A DNA stretch of 64,000 nt from Furfurilactobacillus siliginis. GTDB taxonomy: Bacteria > Bacillota > Bacilli > Lactobacillales > Lactobacillaceae. The translations under genes and the position numbers were made by a program. Shown in pieces: positions 1 to 8,627 of this stretch. A model generated the notes under the pieces. The model saw only the letters and a list, made by a program, of their open reading frames with translations. It was not told where the DNA came from and did no database searches. The stretch lies in assembly GCF_001437435.1 (NCBI RefSeq), contig NZ_JQCB01000005.1, forward strand, positions 76,829-140,828, given 5' to 3'. Position 1 is the first letter of the stretch. Each line of letters begins with the position of its first letter.

Positions 1-12
1 AGTAGCCAGCGT

Positions 13-561
13 CTACTGCCGCAAGTCCGGTAAATAGTGTGCGAGCTTAGCAGCAAGGATCCGCCGACGTTTGTACAAGGTCGGTCGTGACACCCCCAGT
101 TGCCGCGCAATTTGTGACATGTTCAGCTCAGATTGCATGAGTAAACTGAGTAGCCTGCGGTCGGCCACGTCACAGATGAGTGCGATACGGGTGAATAAGT
201 CACTGGTTTCGACGCTTCCAGCAGTCTGTGGATCAGGTAGGTAAGCAATCATGGCGTCTGTCAATGGTGTTTGATGGTTGCTTGAACGCGTATGATTACG
301 CAGGTAGTCAAGTAACCGCCAGTAAAGTCTTTGATAAGCGTAACGACGCAATTTTTCAGCATCAAATTCATGTTTCGCAGTGACGTATTCCACGTAAACG
401 GCGGCGTAAATAATGCGTCCTTCAGAAATAACATCTTCATAGTAAGTATCATGCACGCGAACATTTAGGCGTTTCATGACACCGAATAAGACGCGTTCAT
501 TGGCAGGGTGGGTAATAAAGTTAAAAGCGGCTTCGTAAAGCTCGTGATTTTCAATGCACAT
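13..561 (-). CDS. Small sigma-70-family RNA polymerase sigma factor (SigH/ComX-like)
   Basis: The 182-residue product ends in a region-4-like helix-turn-helix (LNMSQIARQLGVSRPTLYKR), and an upstream region-2-like block contains YQRLYWRLLDYLRN. This layout matches short alternative sigma factors of lactobacilli, often called SigH or ComX and linked to late competence genes. I chose the start at 561 rather than the in-frame ATG at 627, because a GAGGAAG ribosome site lies about 6 bases upstream of it. The gene is transcribed away from deoC and stands alone. That it is a sigma factor is inferred from the HTH and length. A role in competence is only a family analogy, though a ComK-like gene lies 7 kb away. 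Confidence 0.6.
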   Translation of the reverse strand: MCIENHELYEAAFNFITHPANERVLFGVMKRLNVRVHDTYYEDVISEGRIIYAAVYVEYVTAKHEFDAEKLRRYAYQRLYWRLLDYLRNHTRSSNHQTPLTDAMIAYLPDPQTAGSVETSDLFTRIALICDVADRRLLSLLMQSELNMSQIARQLGVSRPTLYKRRRILAAKLAHYLPDLRQ

Positions 562-777
562 TTGTGACTTCCTCGTTTTGCTAGTGTCCCAAAGGCCTTT
601 GGTCAGAAGTAGCATACGAAATGTCACGAAAACGAACCATCAAAGAAAGTTAGCCACATGCCAGATAAGCTTTGAACTGAAAAGACGTTCAGTGAAGTTT
701 CCCAACGAATCTAAATGGTTTTATAAATGAATTTTTAAAGCACTAAAAAAGCGCCTTAGTGTAAGGGCTACCAACGT

Positions 778-798
778 TTGTAAAGATGAAGTTTACAA
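778..798. promoter_or_regulatory. Probable DeoR operator upstream of deoC
   Basis: A perfect inverted repeat, TTGTAAA - 7 bases - TTTACAA, lies 40 bases upstream of the likely deoC -35 element. A SorC-type DeoR is encoded in the same cluster, so this is a plausible operator for deoxynucleoside-induced derepression. The assignment is inference: the sequence does not copy the B. subtilis DeoR site. Confidence 0.45.
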
Positions 799-837
799 GT
801 GCCTAAAAAGTTTGTGCAAAAATGTTCTAGAAAACGG

Positions 838-867
838 TGGACAAATATTCAGGCACCCTGATATACT
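838..867 (+). promoter_or_regulatory. Predicted deoC-deoB-deoD promoter
   Basis: TGGACA (838-843) and TATACT (862-867) are separated by 18 bases and lie 30 bases before the deoC start. This is a good vegetative sigma-A match and the only clear one between the divergent sigma-factor gene and deoC. Confidence 0.5.
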
Positions 868-898
868 GATGTCAGACAAATGAAAGGGGTTTCATAAA

Positions 899-1576
899 AT
901 GAAACTATCAGTAGAAGAATTAGCCAAATACATGGATCACACAATGCTTAAAGCAGAAGCAACTGAGGCAATGATCGACGAAACAATTGCTGAGGCACGT
1001 GACAACAACACCGCTTCCGTATGTATCAACCCATACTGGGTTAGCCGGGTCCACGCAGGCTTAGCCGGTACAGACATCGCAACTTGTACCGTTATCGGTT
1101 TCCCTCTGGGTGCCAACACAACTGCCGTTAAAGTATTTGAAACTAATGAAGCCATCGACAATGGTGCCGACGAAATCGACATGGTGATCAACATTGGTGA
1201 ATTGAAGAGCAACCATGATGACATCGTGGAAGCAGACATCAAAGCCGTTGCCGACGCAACACACGCCAAAGGCAAATTATTGAAGGTCATCATCGAAAAC
1301 GCTTTGTTGACGGATGACGAAAAACGTCGTGCATCAGAATTAACTGTTAAGGGTGGCGCTGACTTTGTTAAGACGTCAACTGGTTTCTCAACATCAGGTG
1401 CCAAGGTTGAAGATGTTAAGTTGATGCGCGCAACTGTTGGTCCTGACTTCAAGATCAAAGCTGCTGGTGGGATTCACACATTGGAAGACGCTTACGGCAT
1501 GATCGAAGCAGGCGCTAACCGGTTAGGTGTTTCCGCATCAGTTGAAATTTTGAAAGAAGCAAAGGCACAAGCATAA
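899..1576 (+). CDS. deoC: Deoxyribose-phosphate aldolase
   Basis: DeoC cleaves 2-deoxyribose-5-phosphate to glyceraldehyde-3-phosphate and acetaldehyde in the cytosol, the last step of deoxynucleoside breakdown. The 225-residue protein has the family's usual length. It shows the opening [12 protein letters not shown], the Schiff-base lysine block [14 protein letters not shown] near residue 155, and [12 protein letters not shown] with the second catalytic lysine near residue 187. An AAAGGGG ribosome site precedes the ATG. It is the first gene of a deoC-deoB-deoD run and is probably controlled by the deoR product encoded at 3730. Confidence 0.96.
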   Translation: MKLSVEELAKYMDHTMLKAEATEAMIDETIAEARDNNTASVCINPYWVSRVHAGLAGTDIATCTVIGFPLGANTTAVKVFETNEAIDNGADEIDMVINIGELKSNHDDIVEADIKAVADATHAKGKLLKVIIENALLTDDEKRRASELTVKGGADFVKTSTGFSTSGAKVEDVKLMRATVGPDFKIKAAGGIHTLEDAYGMIEAGANRLGVSASVEILKEAKAQA

Positions 1577-1648
1577 GCGCATTTTGCTTACGAGCAAAAT
1601 GTAAGCGCTTAATCTAAAACGGGCAGTTCACACGAAAGGAACATAAAC

Positions 1649-2848
1649 ATGGCTTACAAACGGATTTTTGCAATTGTATTGGATTCAGTTGGGATTGGTG
1701 AAGCACCAGATGCCGCTAACTTTGATGATGTTGGCGCAGACACATTAGGACACGTTGGGAGTTTCTACAAGGGGAACCTTGCGATTCCGAACTTGGCGAA
1801 GTTAGGCTTGAGCAACATTCGCCCAGATCGTCCCATCGAAGGGGTACCAGCCGCTGAACATGCACTGGGTGCCTTCGGAAAGATGCAGGAAGTTTCTGCT
1901 GGGAAAGACAGTATGGACGGTCACTGGGAAATGATGGGCTTACCTGTTCGTCACCCATTATCAACGTTCCCTAATGGCTTCCCTGAAGAACTGGTCCACA
2001 AGTTGGAAGAATTCTCTGGTCGTAAAGTCATCGTTAACAAACCATACTCAGGGACAGATGTCATTCATGATTATGGTGAACAACAAATGAAGACCGGTGA
2101 TCTCATCGTGTACACCTCTGGTGACTCTGTGCTTCAGATTGCGGCACATGAAGATATCATTTCGGTTGATGAATTGTATAAAATCTGTGAATACGCTAGA
2201 ACTTTGGTGAACGGCCCAGAATGGACCATTGGTCGGATCATTGCACGGCCATATGTCGGTCCTGACAAAGATCATTTCACCCGGACAGCAAACCGTCATG
2301 ACTTCAGTTTGGAACCAACTGGTGAAACTGATATGGATCGTTTAAAGGCTGCTGGCTTGGATGTCATCGGAATCGGGAAGATCAACGATATCTTCTCTGG
2401 TCACGGGATTACCAAGGGTTACCATAACGAAAGTAACATGGACGGAATGGACCACGTGGACGAAGTAATGGCAAGTGATTTCCACGGCTTCTGTTTCACA
2501 AACTTAGTGGACTTTGATGCTATGTATGGTCACCGTCGGAACCCAGAAGGCTTCGGTCAAGCATTGATGGACTTTGACCAACGCCTACAAAAGGTTTTGG
2601 CTAACTTGAAGGATGACGATTTGTTGATGCTGACTGCTGACCATGGGAACGACCCTGGTTACAAAGGCACCGACCACACCCGTGAATTCGTGCCATTGTT
2701 GGCTTATTCGCCATCAATGAAGCATGCTGACCAATCATTAGGCATTCGCAACACGTTTGCTGACATGGGTGCAACGATCTTAGATAACTTTGATGTTGCT
2801 GGTAACGGTGAAGGCACAAGTTTCTTGAATGATGTAACCAACGCCTAA
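1649..2848 (+). CDS. deoB: Phosphopentomutase
   Basis: DeoB interconverts (deoxy)ribose-1-phosphate and (deoxy)ribose-5-phosphate, linking the phosphorylases (DeoD, Pdp) to DeoC and the pentose pathway. The 399-residue protein has alkaline-phosphatase-superfamily metal motifs: [14 protein letters not shown] at the N-terminus with the first aspartate, [13 protein letters not shown] near residue 87 with the phosphorylated residue, and [18 protein letters not shown] near residue 330 with metal-binding Asp and His. Its ribosome site is GAAAGGAAC. It lies 72 bases after deoC, with a palindromic sequence around 1575-1612 (GCGC..TTACG / CGTAAGCGC type) that may modulate expression between the genes. 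Confidence 0.96.
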   Translation: MAYKRIFAIVLDSVGIGEAPDAANFDDVGADTLGHVGSFYKGNLAIPNLAKLGLSNIRPDRPIEGVPAAEHALGAFGKMQEVSAGKDSMDGHWEMMGLPVRHPLSTFPNGFPEELVHKLEEFSGRKVIVNKPYSGTDVIHDYGEQQMKTGDLIVYTSGDSVLQIAAHEDIISVDELYKICEYARTLVNGPEWTIGRIIARPYVGPDKDHFTRTANRHDFSLEPTGETDMDRLKAAGLDVIGIGKINDIFSGHGITKGYHNESNMDGMDHVDEVMASDFHGFCFTNLVDFDAMYGHRRNPEGFGQALMDFDQRLQKVLANLKDDDLLMLTADHGNDPGYKGTDHTREFVPLLAYSPSMKHADQSLGIRNTFADMGATILDNFDVAGNGEGTSFLNDVTNA

Positions 2849-2888
2849 TTTCAGATGAGGGTGGCAGAGACCACCGAGGAGGAAAACA

Positions 2889-3599
2889 ATGAGTACACAT
2901 ATCGGCGCCGAAATGGGCGACTATGCAGACACAGTGTTATTACCAGGTGACCCACTGCGGGCCAAGTACATTGCTGAAAACTTCTTGACCAACGTTAAGC
3001 AAGTCAACAGTGTGCGGAACGCGTTTGGTTACACCGGTGAATACAAAGGTCACCGGATCTCAGTTCAAGGCTCAGGGATGGGGATTCCATCCATGTCCAT
3101 TTACATCAATGAACTAGTTAAGTTCTTTGGTGTTAAGACCATCATCCGCGTTGGCTCTTGTGGCGGGATGGCACCAGATGTCCACCTTCGTGACGTGTTG
3201 TTGGCTTCTGGCTCAACGACTGATTCAGCTGTGACAGCGAACACCTTTGGTGCTGGTATTCACTATGCACCACTGGCAAACTTTGAACTGTTGGACGCAG
3301 CTTACCATGAAGCACAAAAGCTTGGGATTACACCTAAGGTTGGGGACATCTTTGCTGCTGACCGGTTCTACAATGACGAACTGGACATGAAGAAATTGGC
3401 TGACTATGGTGTGATCGGAACGGAAATGGAATCAGCAGGTTTATACCTACTTGGTGCCAAATTACACTTCCGGGCATTATCCATTCTGACAGTAAGTGAC
3501 CTGATCTTTGGTGAAGAAAAGACCACGGCTGAAGAACGTGAAAAGACGTTTAACGACATGATCAACATCTCATTAGACACCGCAATTGCCGGTAAGTAA
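2889..3599 (+). CDS. deoD: Purine-nucleoside phosphorylase, DeoD type
   Basis: This enzyme phosphorolyses purine (deoxy)nucleosides to base and (deoxy)ribose-1-phosphate. The 236-residue length is typical of the hexameric DeoD family. The N-terminal HIGAEMGDYADTVLLPGDP carries the first His and the phosphate-binding glycine loop. GTEMESAGLYLLG near residue 178 is the nucleoside-binding signature, and SDLIFGEE near residue 204 contains the catalytic Asp. The ribosome site GAGGAGG lies 6 bases before the ATG. It is the last gene before a terminator at 3624-3673. Confidence 0.96.
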   Translation: MSTHIGAEMGDYADTVLLPGDPLRAKYIAENFLTNVKQVNSVRNAFGYTGEYKGHRISVQGSGMGIPSMSIYINELVKFFGVKTIIRVGSCGGMAPDVHLRDVLLASGSTTDSAVTANTFGAGIHYAPLANFELLDAAYHEAQKLGITPKVGDIFAADRFYNDELDMKKLADYGVIGTEMESAGLYLLGAKLHFRALSILTVSDLIFGEEKTTAEEREKTFNDMINISLDTAIAGK

Positions 3600-3623
3600 G
3601 TCGCTTAATGATACAGATTAACG

Positions 3624-3673
3624 AAGAGCAGGCGCTGGTTCTAAGTCCTTAGAGCTAACGGCTGCTCTTTCTT
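3624..3673 (+). terminator. Terminator after deoD
   Basis: The outer 8-bp stem AAGAGCAG/CTGCTCTT encloses an inner CTAAG/CTTAG hairpin and is followed by TTTCTTG. It closes the deoCBD transcript before deoR. Confidence 0.7.
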
Positions 3674-3729
3674 GTTAAAACACAAATTGCATAAGACAAA
3701 TAAAATTTTCAAAAAGAGGTGGTAGCAAG

Positions 3730-4716
3730 ATGGAGACAGAGGCAGGTAAATTAGAAAGTAGCCTTAAAGCCGCCAAATTGTATTACCAAAATAACTGGAG
3801 TCAGGGTGAAATCGCCACTGAAATGGGTATTTCGCGCGCAACGGTTTCACGGCTATTGCAACATGCACGTGACACAGGTCTGGTGAAGATTGAAATTGCC
3901 AATCCGCTGGCACCAGCTGGTGATTTAAAGAGCTTGTTGCAACAAAAATATGACATTGAACACATTTTGGTCGTGCCCACGCAGGACACTGCGCCACGTG
4001 ATTTGCTCGACCGGGTTGGGGCTGCCGCAGCCACGTACATTGAAGGTATCGTTAAAAACGACGACATCATTGGTCTGGGCTGGGGTAAGACCCTGCATCA
4101 TGTCGCCAATCATCTCGATCCTAAGGACGTGAGTGGGATTATCGTTGTTCAGATGAAGGGGAGCGTAGCCAACACTGAGAGTAACAACTACGCATTTGAA
4201 AGTGTCAACACCTTCGCTAATGCCTTTCACACGTTGCCGCAGTACTTACCGCTGCCTGTTATTTTTGACCACCAGCAGACCAAAGAGTTAGTGGAGCAGG
4301 ATACACATATTCACCACATTATTGAACTGGGACGCCAGGCGAACATTGCGGTGTTTACGGTGGGAACGGTGCGCGATTCAGCGTTGTTATTTAAACTCGG
4401 CTACTTCACGGAAAAAGAACAGGATTATCTGCAACAACATGCGGTCGGGGATGTCTTCTCACGGTTCATTGATCAAGATGGGCACGTGGTGGATCCGGAC
4501 ATTGACCGCCGCACGATTGGGATTGCACTGCCTGATTTAAAGACCAAGGCCCATAGCATTTTGGTAGCTGCAAATCCGGCGAAAGTTCCTGCCGCGCATG
4601 GGGCATTAAAGGCACACTACGCAAACACACTCATTATCGATCAAGCCAGTGCCGTGGAATTATTGGCATTTGGTAATGACAAGCAAATGGAGGAAATGAA
4701 CAATGCGAATGGTTGA
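3730..4716 (+). CDS. deoR: SorC-family transcriptional regulator of deoxynucleoside catabolism
   Basis: The 328-residue protein has an N-terminal helix-turn-helix ([22 protein letters not shown], about residues 24-45) and a long sugar-phosphate-binding domain that begins [12 protein letters not shown] and includes [14 protein letters not shown]. This is the SorC/DeoR architecture of Bacillus, whose effector is deoxyribose-5-phosphate. The ribosome site GAGGTGG lies 8 bases upstream. The 3' end overlaps pdp by 14 bases, so the two are co-translated. It probably represses the deo genes through the inverted repeat at 778-798. A weak Bacillus-like DeoR site (ATAAAATTTTCAAA) lies just before its own ribosome site. 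Confidence 0.85.
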   Translation: METEAGKLESSLKAAKLYYQNNWSQGEIATEMGISRATVSRLLQHARDTGLVKIEIANPLAPAGDLKSLLQQKYDIEHILVVPTQDTAPRDLLDRVGAAAATYIEGIVKNDDIIGLGWGKTLHHVANHLDPKDVSGIIVVQMKGSVANTESNNYAFESVNTFANAFHTLPQYLPLPVIFDHQQTKELVEQDTHIHHIIELGRQANIAVFTVGTVRDSALLFKLGYFTEKEQDYLQQHAVGDVFSRFIDQDGHVVDPDIDRRTIGIALPDLKTKAHSILVAANPAKVPAAHGALKAHYANTLIIDQASAVELLAFGNDKQMEEMNNANG

Positions 4717-6004
4717 CGTAATTGACGTAAAACGAAACGGTGGGGAATTATCACCAGAACAGATTCAATTCTTTATTGACGGGGTGACTGATGGCTCGAT
4801 TCCTGATTATCAAATCAGCGCCTTACTTATGGCCATTTACTTGCAAGGTATGACTGATGCAGAAACGACGACGTTGACGATGGACATGTTGCACTCTGGG
4901 GATCAACTGGACTTGAGTGACATCGATGGTGTTAAAGTCGACAAGCATTCGACTGGTGGGGTCGGTGATAAGACCAGTATTCCATTGGCACCCTTAGTGG
5001 CTTCAATGGGGATTCCTGTGCCGATGATCTCTGGTCGTGGCCTCGGTCATACCGGTGGGACACTGGATAAATTAGAAGCAATTCCGGGTTACACCGTTGA
5101 GATTAGTGAAGCTGCCTTCAAGCAGCAACTACGGGATGTTGGCTGTGCCATCGTGGGTGCAACGGGAAACATCGCGCCGGCTGACAAGAAGATCTATGCG
5201 CTACGTGACGTGACAGACACGGTGGATTCGATTCCGTTGATCGCCGGTTCAATTATGAGTAAGAAGATCGCCAGTGGGACTGATGCACTGGTGTTAGATG
5301 TGAAGACTGGTAGTGGTGCCTTTATGAAAACCGAAGCTGATGCAGTGGCGTTAGCGAAGGCATTGGTAACCATTGGTAAAGGCGTTGGTATGAACGCCAT
5401 GGCCGTTATTTCTGACATGAACCAACCATTGGGGAATGCAATTGGTAACGCGTTGGAAATCAAAGAATCAATTGATGTTTTAAAGGGGAATGGTCCAGCT
5501 GATCTAGTTGACTTAGTCTTGACGATTGGGAGTCAAATGGTCGTCATGGCTGGTAAAGCACCGGACCTCGCTAGCGCACGGGCAGCCTTACAAAGTCATA
5601 TTGACGACGGTTCAGCACTGGCGAAATTCCGCGCCATGATTGTTGCGCAAGGCGGGGATGGTGATGTGATCGATCATCCTGAAATGATGCCACAGGCAAC
5701 GCACGAAATTGTTTTAAAGGCTGCTAAATCAGGTGTCATCACGAAGATGAAGGCTGATGAAATGGGGATTGCTGCCATGCTCCTTGGCGGTGGTCGGCAA
5801 AAGAAAGATGACCAACTCGATTACGCAGTTGGTTTATGGTTAAACAAGAAGGTCGGTGATACGGTGACCGCCGGTGAACCATTGATGACGGTGTACAGTG
5901 ATCAAGCCGATATTAGTGAAGTTGAAGCACTCATTCAAAGCAACATTGAGATCGGTGCAGCCGGTGAGTCTGTTAAGTTAATTCACGAAATCATCACCGA
6001 TTAA
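4703..6004 (+). CDS. pdp: Pyrimidine-nucleoside phosphorylase
   Basis: Pdp phosphorolyses uridine, deoxyuridine and thymidine, delivering (deoxy)ribose-1-phosphate to DeoB. The 433-residue protein shows the thymidine-phosphorylase signature [20 protein letters not shown] near residue 111, the [12 protein letters not shown] phosphate-binding block near residue 81, and a C-terminal domain carrying [16 protein letters not shown]. The start ATG lies inside the deoR coding region, 9 bases after a GGAGG, and a second in-frame ATG follows two codons later. It completes the deo set with deoR as its operon partner. Confidence 0.95.
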   Translation: MRMVDVIDVKRNGGELSPEQIQFFIDGVTDGSIPDYQISALLMAIYLQGMTDAETTTLTMDMLHSGDQLDLSDIDGVKVDKHSTGGVGDKTSIPLAPLVASMGIPVPMISGRGLGHTGGTLDKLEAIPGYTVEISEAAFKQQLRDVGCAIVGATGNIAPADKKIYALRDVTDTVDSIPLIAGSIMSKKIASGTDALVLDVKTGSGAFMKTEADAVALAKALVTIGKGVGMNAMAVISDMNQPLGNAIGNALEIKESIDVLKGNGPADLVDLVLTIGSQMVVMAGKAPDLASARAALQSHIDDGSALAKFRAMIVAQGGDGDVIDHPEMMPQATHEIVLKAAKSGVITKMKADEMGIAAMLLGGGRQKKDDQLDYAVGLWLNKKVGDTVTAGEPLMTVYSDQADISEVEALIQSNIEIGAAGESVKLIHEIITD

Positions 6005-6021
6005 TTGCGGTCAATTGTTCC

Positions 6022-6050
6022 TTGTGGTCGTGTCAAAATCTTGCTAAGAT
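6022..6050 (+). promoter_or_regulatory. Possible promoter of the NCS1 permease leader
   Basis: TTGTGG (6022-6027) and TAAGAT (6045-6050) are separated by 17 bases. A promoter here would produce a leader of about 200 nucleotides containing the uORF and terminator described next. The match is only moderate. Confidence 0.35.
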
Positions 6051-6102
6051 ACTCTAGAAAATAACTGTCCGACAGTGAGCGGACCTTTTTGGAGGTGAGA
6101 GC

Positions 6103-6204
6103 ATGGCGCAGGAAAGCGTAGGGAGAATTGAATACTGCCGGACCTTTGCTGACGCTGTGTCGCTTCAGTCATTTTCAGTAACGGGACAAATAACGTGTCA
6201 CTAA
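6103..6204 (+). CDS. 33-codon upstream ORF in the permease leader
   Basis: A short ORF begins with ATG 8 bases after GGAGG (6091-6095), a stronger ribosome site than many genes here have. It encodes MAQESVGRIEYC followed by 21 further residues and ends at TAA 6202-6204. The stop codon lies inside the left arm of the terminator hairpin at 6195-6226. No protein family is recognised and the peptide has no run of a single regulatory amino acid. The geometry suggests a leader peptide whose translation controls terminator folding rather than a protein with its own function. Alternatively it could be a chance ORF with a fortuitous ribosome site. Confidence 0.5.
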   Translation: MAQESVGRIEYCRTFADAVSLQSFSVTGQITCH

Positions 6205-6233
6205 CAGACGCTTCTGTTGGTGGCACTTTTTTT
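6195..6233 (+). terminator. Intrinsic terminator/attenuator directly upstream of the permease gene
   Basis: A 13-bp stem (6195-6207 with 6214-6226, including two G-U pairs), a 6-base loop and seven T residues form a textbook terminator. It ends only 29 bases before the permease ATG, leaving no room for a separate promoter, so read-through must be regulated. An earlier small hairpin, GTCCG/CGGAC at 6067-6084 followed by T5, could act as a pause site. Confidence 0.75.
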
Positions 6234-6262
6234 GACTGACACGACACAGGGGAGGAACAGGA

Positions 6263-7594
6263 ATGGAAGAACAACAGCACAACATGAGTTTTTGGGACCA
6301 AACGGCGACGTGGATTGGCGCCAATGCGAACAACGGCACTTGGTACATCGGTGGTGTCCTCGCTGCTTTAGGATTAGGTGGTGCCATGAAGGTGTTAGCC
6401 ATCACGGGACCGCTGGCATATGTCTTATTGGCGCTAGTGGGCTACATGGGCTGGCAGACGCGGAAAAGTACGATGACACTGACCCAGGTGTCCTTCGGCA
6501 AATGGGGCAGCTTTGGGCCATCGTTAGTCAACGTGGTTCAGTTTATGGGCTGGGCTGCGGTAAACACGTTTATTGCCGCTGGCTCGATCGGGTATTTGTT
6601 GCATGATTTACTGGGTTGGCCAGTGTTTGGTCAGCGCGGTGGCCTAAAAGGGATTATCTTTGGCATCTTGATGATGTCAGTGCTGCATCTAATCAGCATT
6701 TCGCTTGGGCAACGGTCTGTTCGTGTTATTGAACGGGTCGGCATCGTGCTCGTGATTGTCCTCGTTTTATGGGAAACATGGGCAGTCTTTCAAACGGTTT
6801 CTTTGCATCAGCTGAATCAGTGGAAAGTACCTGTGAAATTTCAGTTGCCCACGGGGAACGCCATTGATACACTAGCGGCCTTTAACTTGGCGTGGGTGAC
6901 GGCCGGTGCTGACTTTACTAAGTTTGCGAAGACGAAACAGGCCGGAACAGTGGCACCATTTGTTGGCGGAACCATCGGACTGTTTTGGTTTGCGATGGTC
7001 GGTGTGATTGCGACCATTGGGGCAGCGGTGACGTTAAATGCCTTTGACCCTAACGCATCAGATCCAAGTACAGTCGCTTCACGGCTGGGGCTAGGCGTCT
7101 TAGCAATGGTCGTGATCGTCTTAACCAGTACGACAGCCAATGCCGTGAACTTGATGGCGGCTGGGTCAGCCTTAACCAACGTGTTCAAACGATTGAAGCT
7201 GACGCCGGCACTGTGGTTGGTAACGGTGGTGGCCACACTGATGACCTTGATTCCGTTGTGGTCTAGTAGCTTCTTGAGTGTCTTCACGTTGTTCTTGGAT
7301 TACGTGGGGATGATTCTAGGACCAGAAATTGCGATTATTTTAGTCGATTATTATATCCTGCATGATCGGCACTATTCGTTAGCTGACTTTACCAACGCAC
7401 CCAAAATCAATTGGTTAGCATATGCTGCCTGGTTCGTTGGCATCGTTAGTTACTTCGTCTTACGTCAATTACCGTTTGTGACCAGCAGTTTAGGGGCCAC
7501 CGGTTTATCGATGTTACTGACAGCAGGGTTACATTTGACTGCTAGTCGAGCCTTTGCAACACGTCACCGCCATGTGCGTGTGACTGATAAATAG
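6263..7594 (+). CDS. NCS1-family nucleobase permease (cytosine/purine type)
   Basis: This is a 443-residue polytopic membrane protein with about 12 hydrophobic segments. It opens with SFWDQTATWIGANANNGTWYIGG, the conserved first-helix region of NCS1 (CodB/CytX-like) symporters, and carries AAFNLAWVTAGADFTKFAK in the middle. The family imports cytosine, other nucleobases or hydroxymethylpyrimidine with a cation. The location after pdp and deoR favours a nucleobase, but the substrate is not proven. Ribosome site: GGGGAGGAACAGG. Expression appears to be gated by the uORF/terminator leader. I see no thiamine-pyrophosphate riboswitch that would point to CytX. Confidence 0.8.
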   Translation: MEEQQHNMSFWDQTATWIGANANNGTWYIGGVLAALGLGGAMKVLAITGPLAYVLLALVGYMGWQTRKSTMTLTQVSFGKWGSFGPSLVNVVQFMGWAAVNTFIAAGSIGYLLHDLLGWPVFGQRGGLKGIIFGILMMSVLHLISISLGQRSVRVIERVGIVLVIVLVLWETWAVFQTVSLHQLNQWKVPVKFQLPTGNAIDTLAAFNLAWVTAGADFTKFAKTKQAGTVAPFVGGTIGLFWFAMVGVIATIGAAVTLNAFDPNASDPSTVASRLGLGVLAMVVIVLTSTTANAVNLMAAGSALTNVFKRLKLTPALWLVTVVATLMTLIPLWSSSFLSVFTLFLDYVGMILGPEIAIILVDYYILHDRHYSLADFTNAPKINWLAYAAWFVGIVSYFVLRQLPFVTSSLGATGLSMLLTAGLHLTASRAFATRHRHVRVTDK

Positions 7595-7618
7595 TGACGC
7601 TTCATTATAAAAGAATCG

Positions 7619-7664
7619 TGCCGGGTCAACTCGTGAATACTCACGGGATGGCCCGGCATTTTTG
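7619..7664 (+). terminator. Terminator after the NCS1 permease
   Basis: Stem TGCCGGGTC/GGCCCGGCA, with an inner CTCGTGA/TCACGGG-type pairing, followed by T5. It separates the permease from the ComK-like gene. Confidence 0.85.
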
Positions 7665-7720
7665 TCGGTATAAATAAATTTATGAACATTTATAACTAAA
7701 AGGGGTAAGGCAAAATAATT

Positions 7721-8566
7721 ATGACAATAGCACATTTTTCTAGTCGTCGTTTAATGGACTGTACGATTGATCTTCGCAAGCAGGAGGTGCTTGCGGATGC
7801 ACTGGCTAACTGGGTCTATCATGATGAGTACGTCATGAAATTGGATACAACTTTATTAATATATCCAGTGACCAAAGGTGATCAAAAGGTAACTTTGATT
7901 TTGGATCGGCACCTGGGGCCATTTTTAAGTCATCAAGCCACGAGCACCCTGATCAAAGCAGTTATTGAACGGCATTGGTTGACCTTTCAGCACATGCGGA
8001 TTGCCCATCAATTTGCTGGCCAGCATCATTATGTACCATACGTGTTCGGCCAATATGGTTTTGTGCCAACGGCGGGGCCGACAGGGTATCAGGCAGGGTG
8101 GCTTGGTTTCTATCACATTACGAGCCTGCAATCCTTTGAATCAGATGCGCTATTGGTTTTTGATAACCATCTAAAGTTACTTTTACCGATGTCCCATTAT
8201 TTCCTGCACAGTCGTTTAGTCGAGGCCGCGACGATTGGTGAATTGCAAAAGGAGTATCAAGCCTCACTCATTGAATATGGCGGTTTTAATAAACAGCGAC
8301 CGAAGCTGGAAAATAAATTGGCCCATACACTGCATTGCTGGCCGGAAGTGCAGTTGAAGAATCCCCGAGAGCTGTACAGTTTTGGTATGGAGGCGATGAT
8401 GACCGCCGCTATCGAAACGTATTTGATGGAAGGTTATGGCGATCAATTAGGTTTAGAGGTGGAAACGTTAGCAGCCGACATTCGCGCCTTTATCGCAGCG
8501 CGTGGTGCAGATATCATGCCGAAGAATCGACATTTTCCCACTGCCAAAAAGCCAGCGGATAAATAG
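7721..8566 (+). CDS. ComK-like protein (possible competence regulator)
   Basis: The 281-residue product has a block LDTTLLIYPV (about residue 41) and a later FVPTAGPTGYQAGWLGFYHI (residues 114-133). The second resembles the 'FPT-SPT-x-C-x-WI-x-x-H' core of ComK family proteins, the DNA-binding competence regulators of Bacillus and Listeria. ComK itself is about 190 residues, so this protein carries roughly 90 extra C-terminal residues of unknown role. The ribosome site is modest (AAGG 10 bases upstream). The next two unknown genes follow in the same direction. The assignment rests on short motif recognition and could be wrong. Confidence 0.45.
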   Translation: MTIAHFSSRRLMDCTIDLRKQEVLADALANWVYHDEYVMKLDTTLLIYPVTKGDQKVTLILDRHLGPFLSHQATSTLIKAVIERHWLTFQHMRIAHQFAGQHHYVPYVFGQYGFVPTAGPTGYQAGWLGFYHITSLQSFESDALLVFDNHLKLLLPMSHYFLHSRLVEAATIGELQKEYQASLIEYGGFNKQRPKLENKLAHTLHCWPEVQLKNPRELYSFGMEAMMTAAIETYLMEGYGDQLGLEVETLAADIRAFIAARGADIMPKNRHFPTAKKPADK

Positions 8567-8627
8567 CTGTGATTGCGCTGCCACCAGCGGTATGATAGGG
8601 ATAATAAAGAAAAGTGAGGCTTTTTAA

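Noticed and set aside
937-1458. Long antisense open frame within deoC
   Set aside because: It is fully opposite a highly conserved gene, with no ribosome site; a codon-bias shadow. Similar antisense frames inside pdp, the NCS1 gene, rbsK, pduG and pduP were dismissed for the same reason.
3624-3673. tRNA-like fold after deoD
   Set aside because: The stem arrangement (8-bp outer, 5-bp inner) with TTGGTTC-like pieces briefly suggests a tRNA, but D-arm and anticodon features are missing; it is a terminator.
6055-6262. Thiamine-pyrophosphate riboswitch or T-box before the NCS1 permease
   Set aside because: CTGAGA- and GCGTAGGGA-like pieces occur, but not in the aptamer order, and the TGGTGGCAC segment is part of the terminator arm rather than a T-box bulge.
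6217-6606. A plus-strand frame of 129 codons overlapping the permease start
   Set aside because: It begins inside the terminator hairpin, lacks a ribosome site and is out of frame with the clearly conserved permease.
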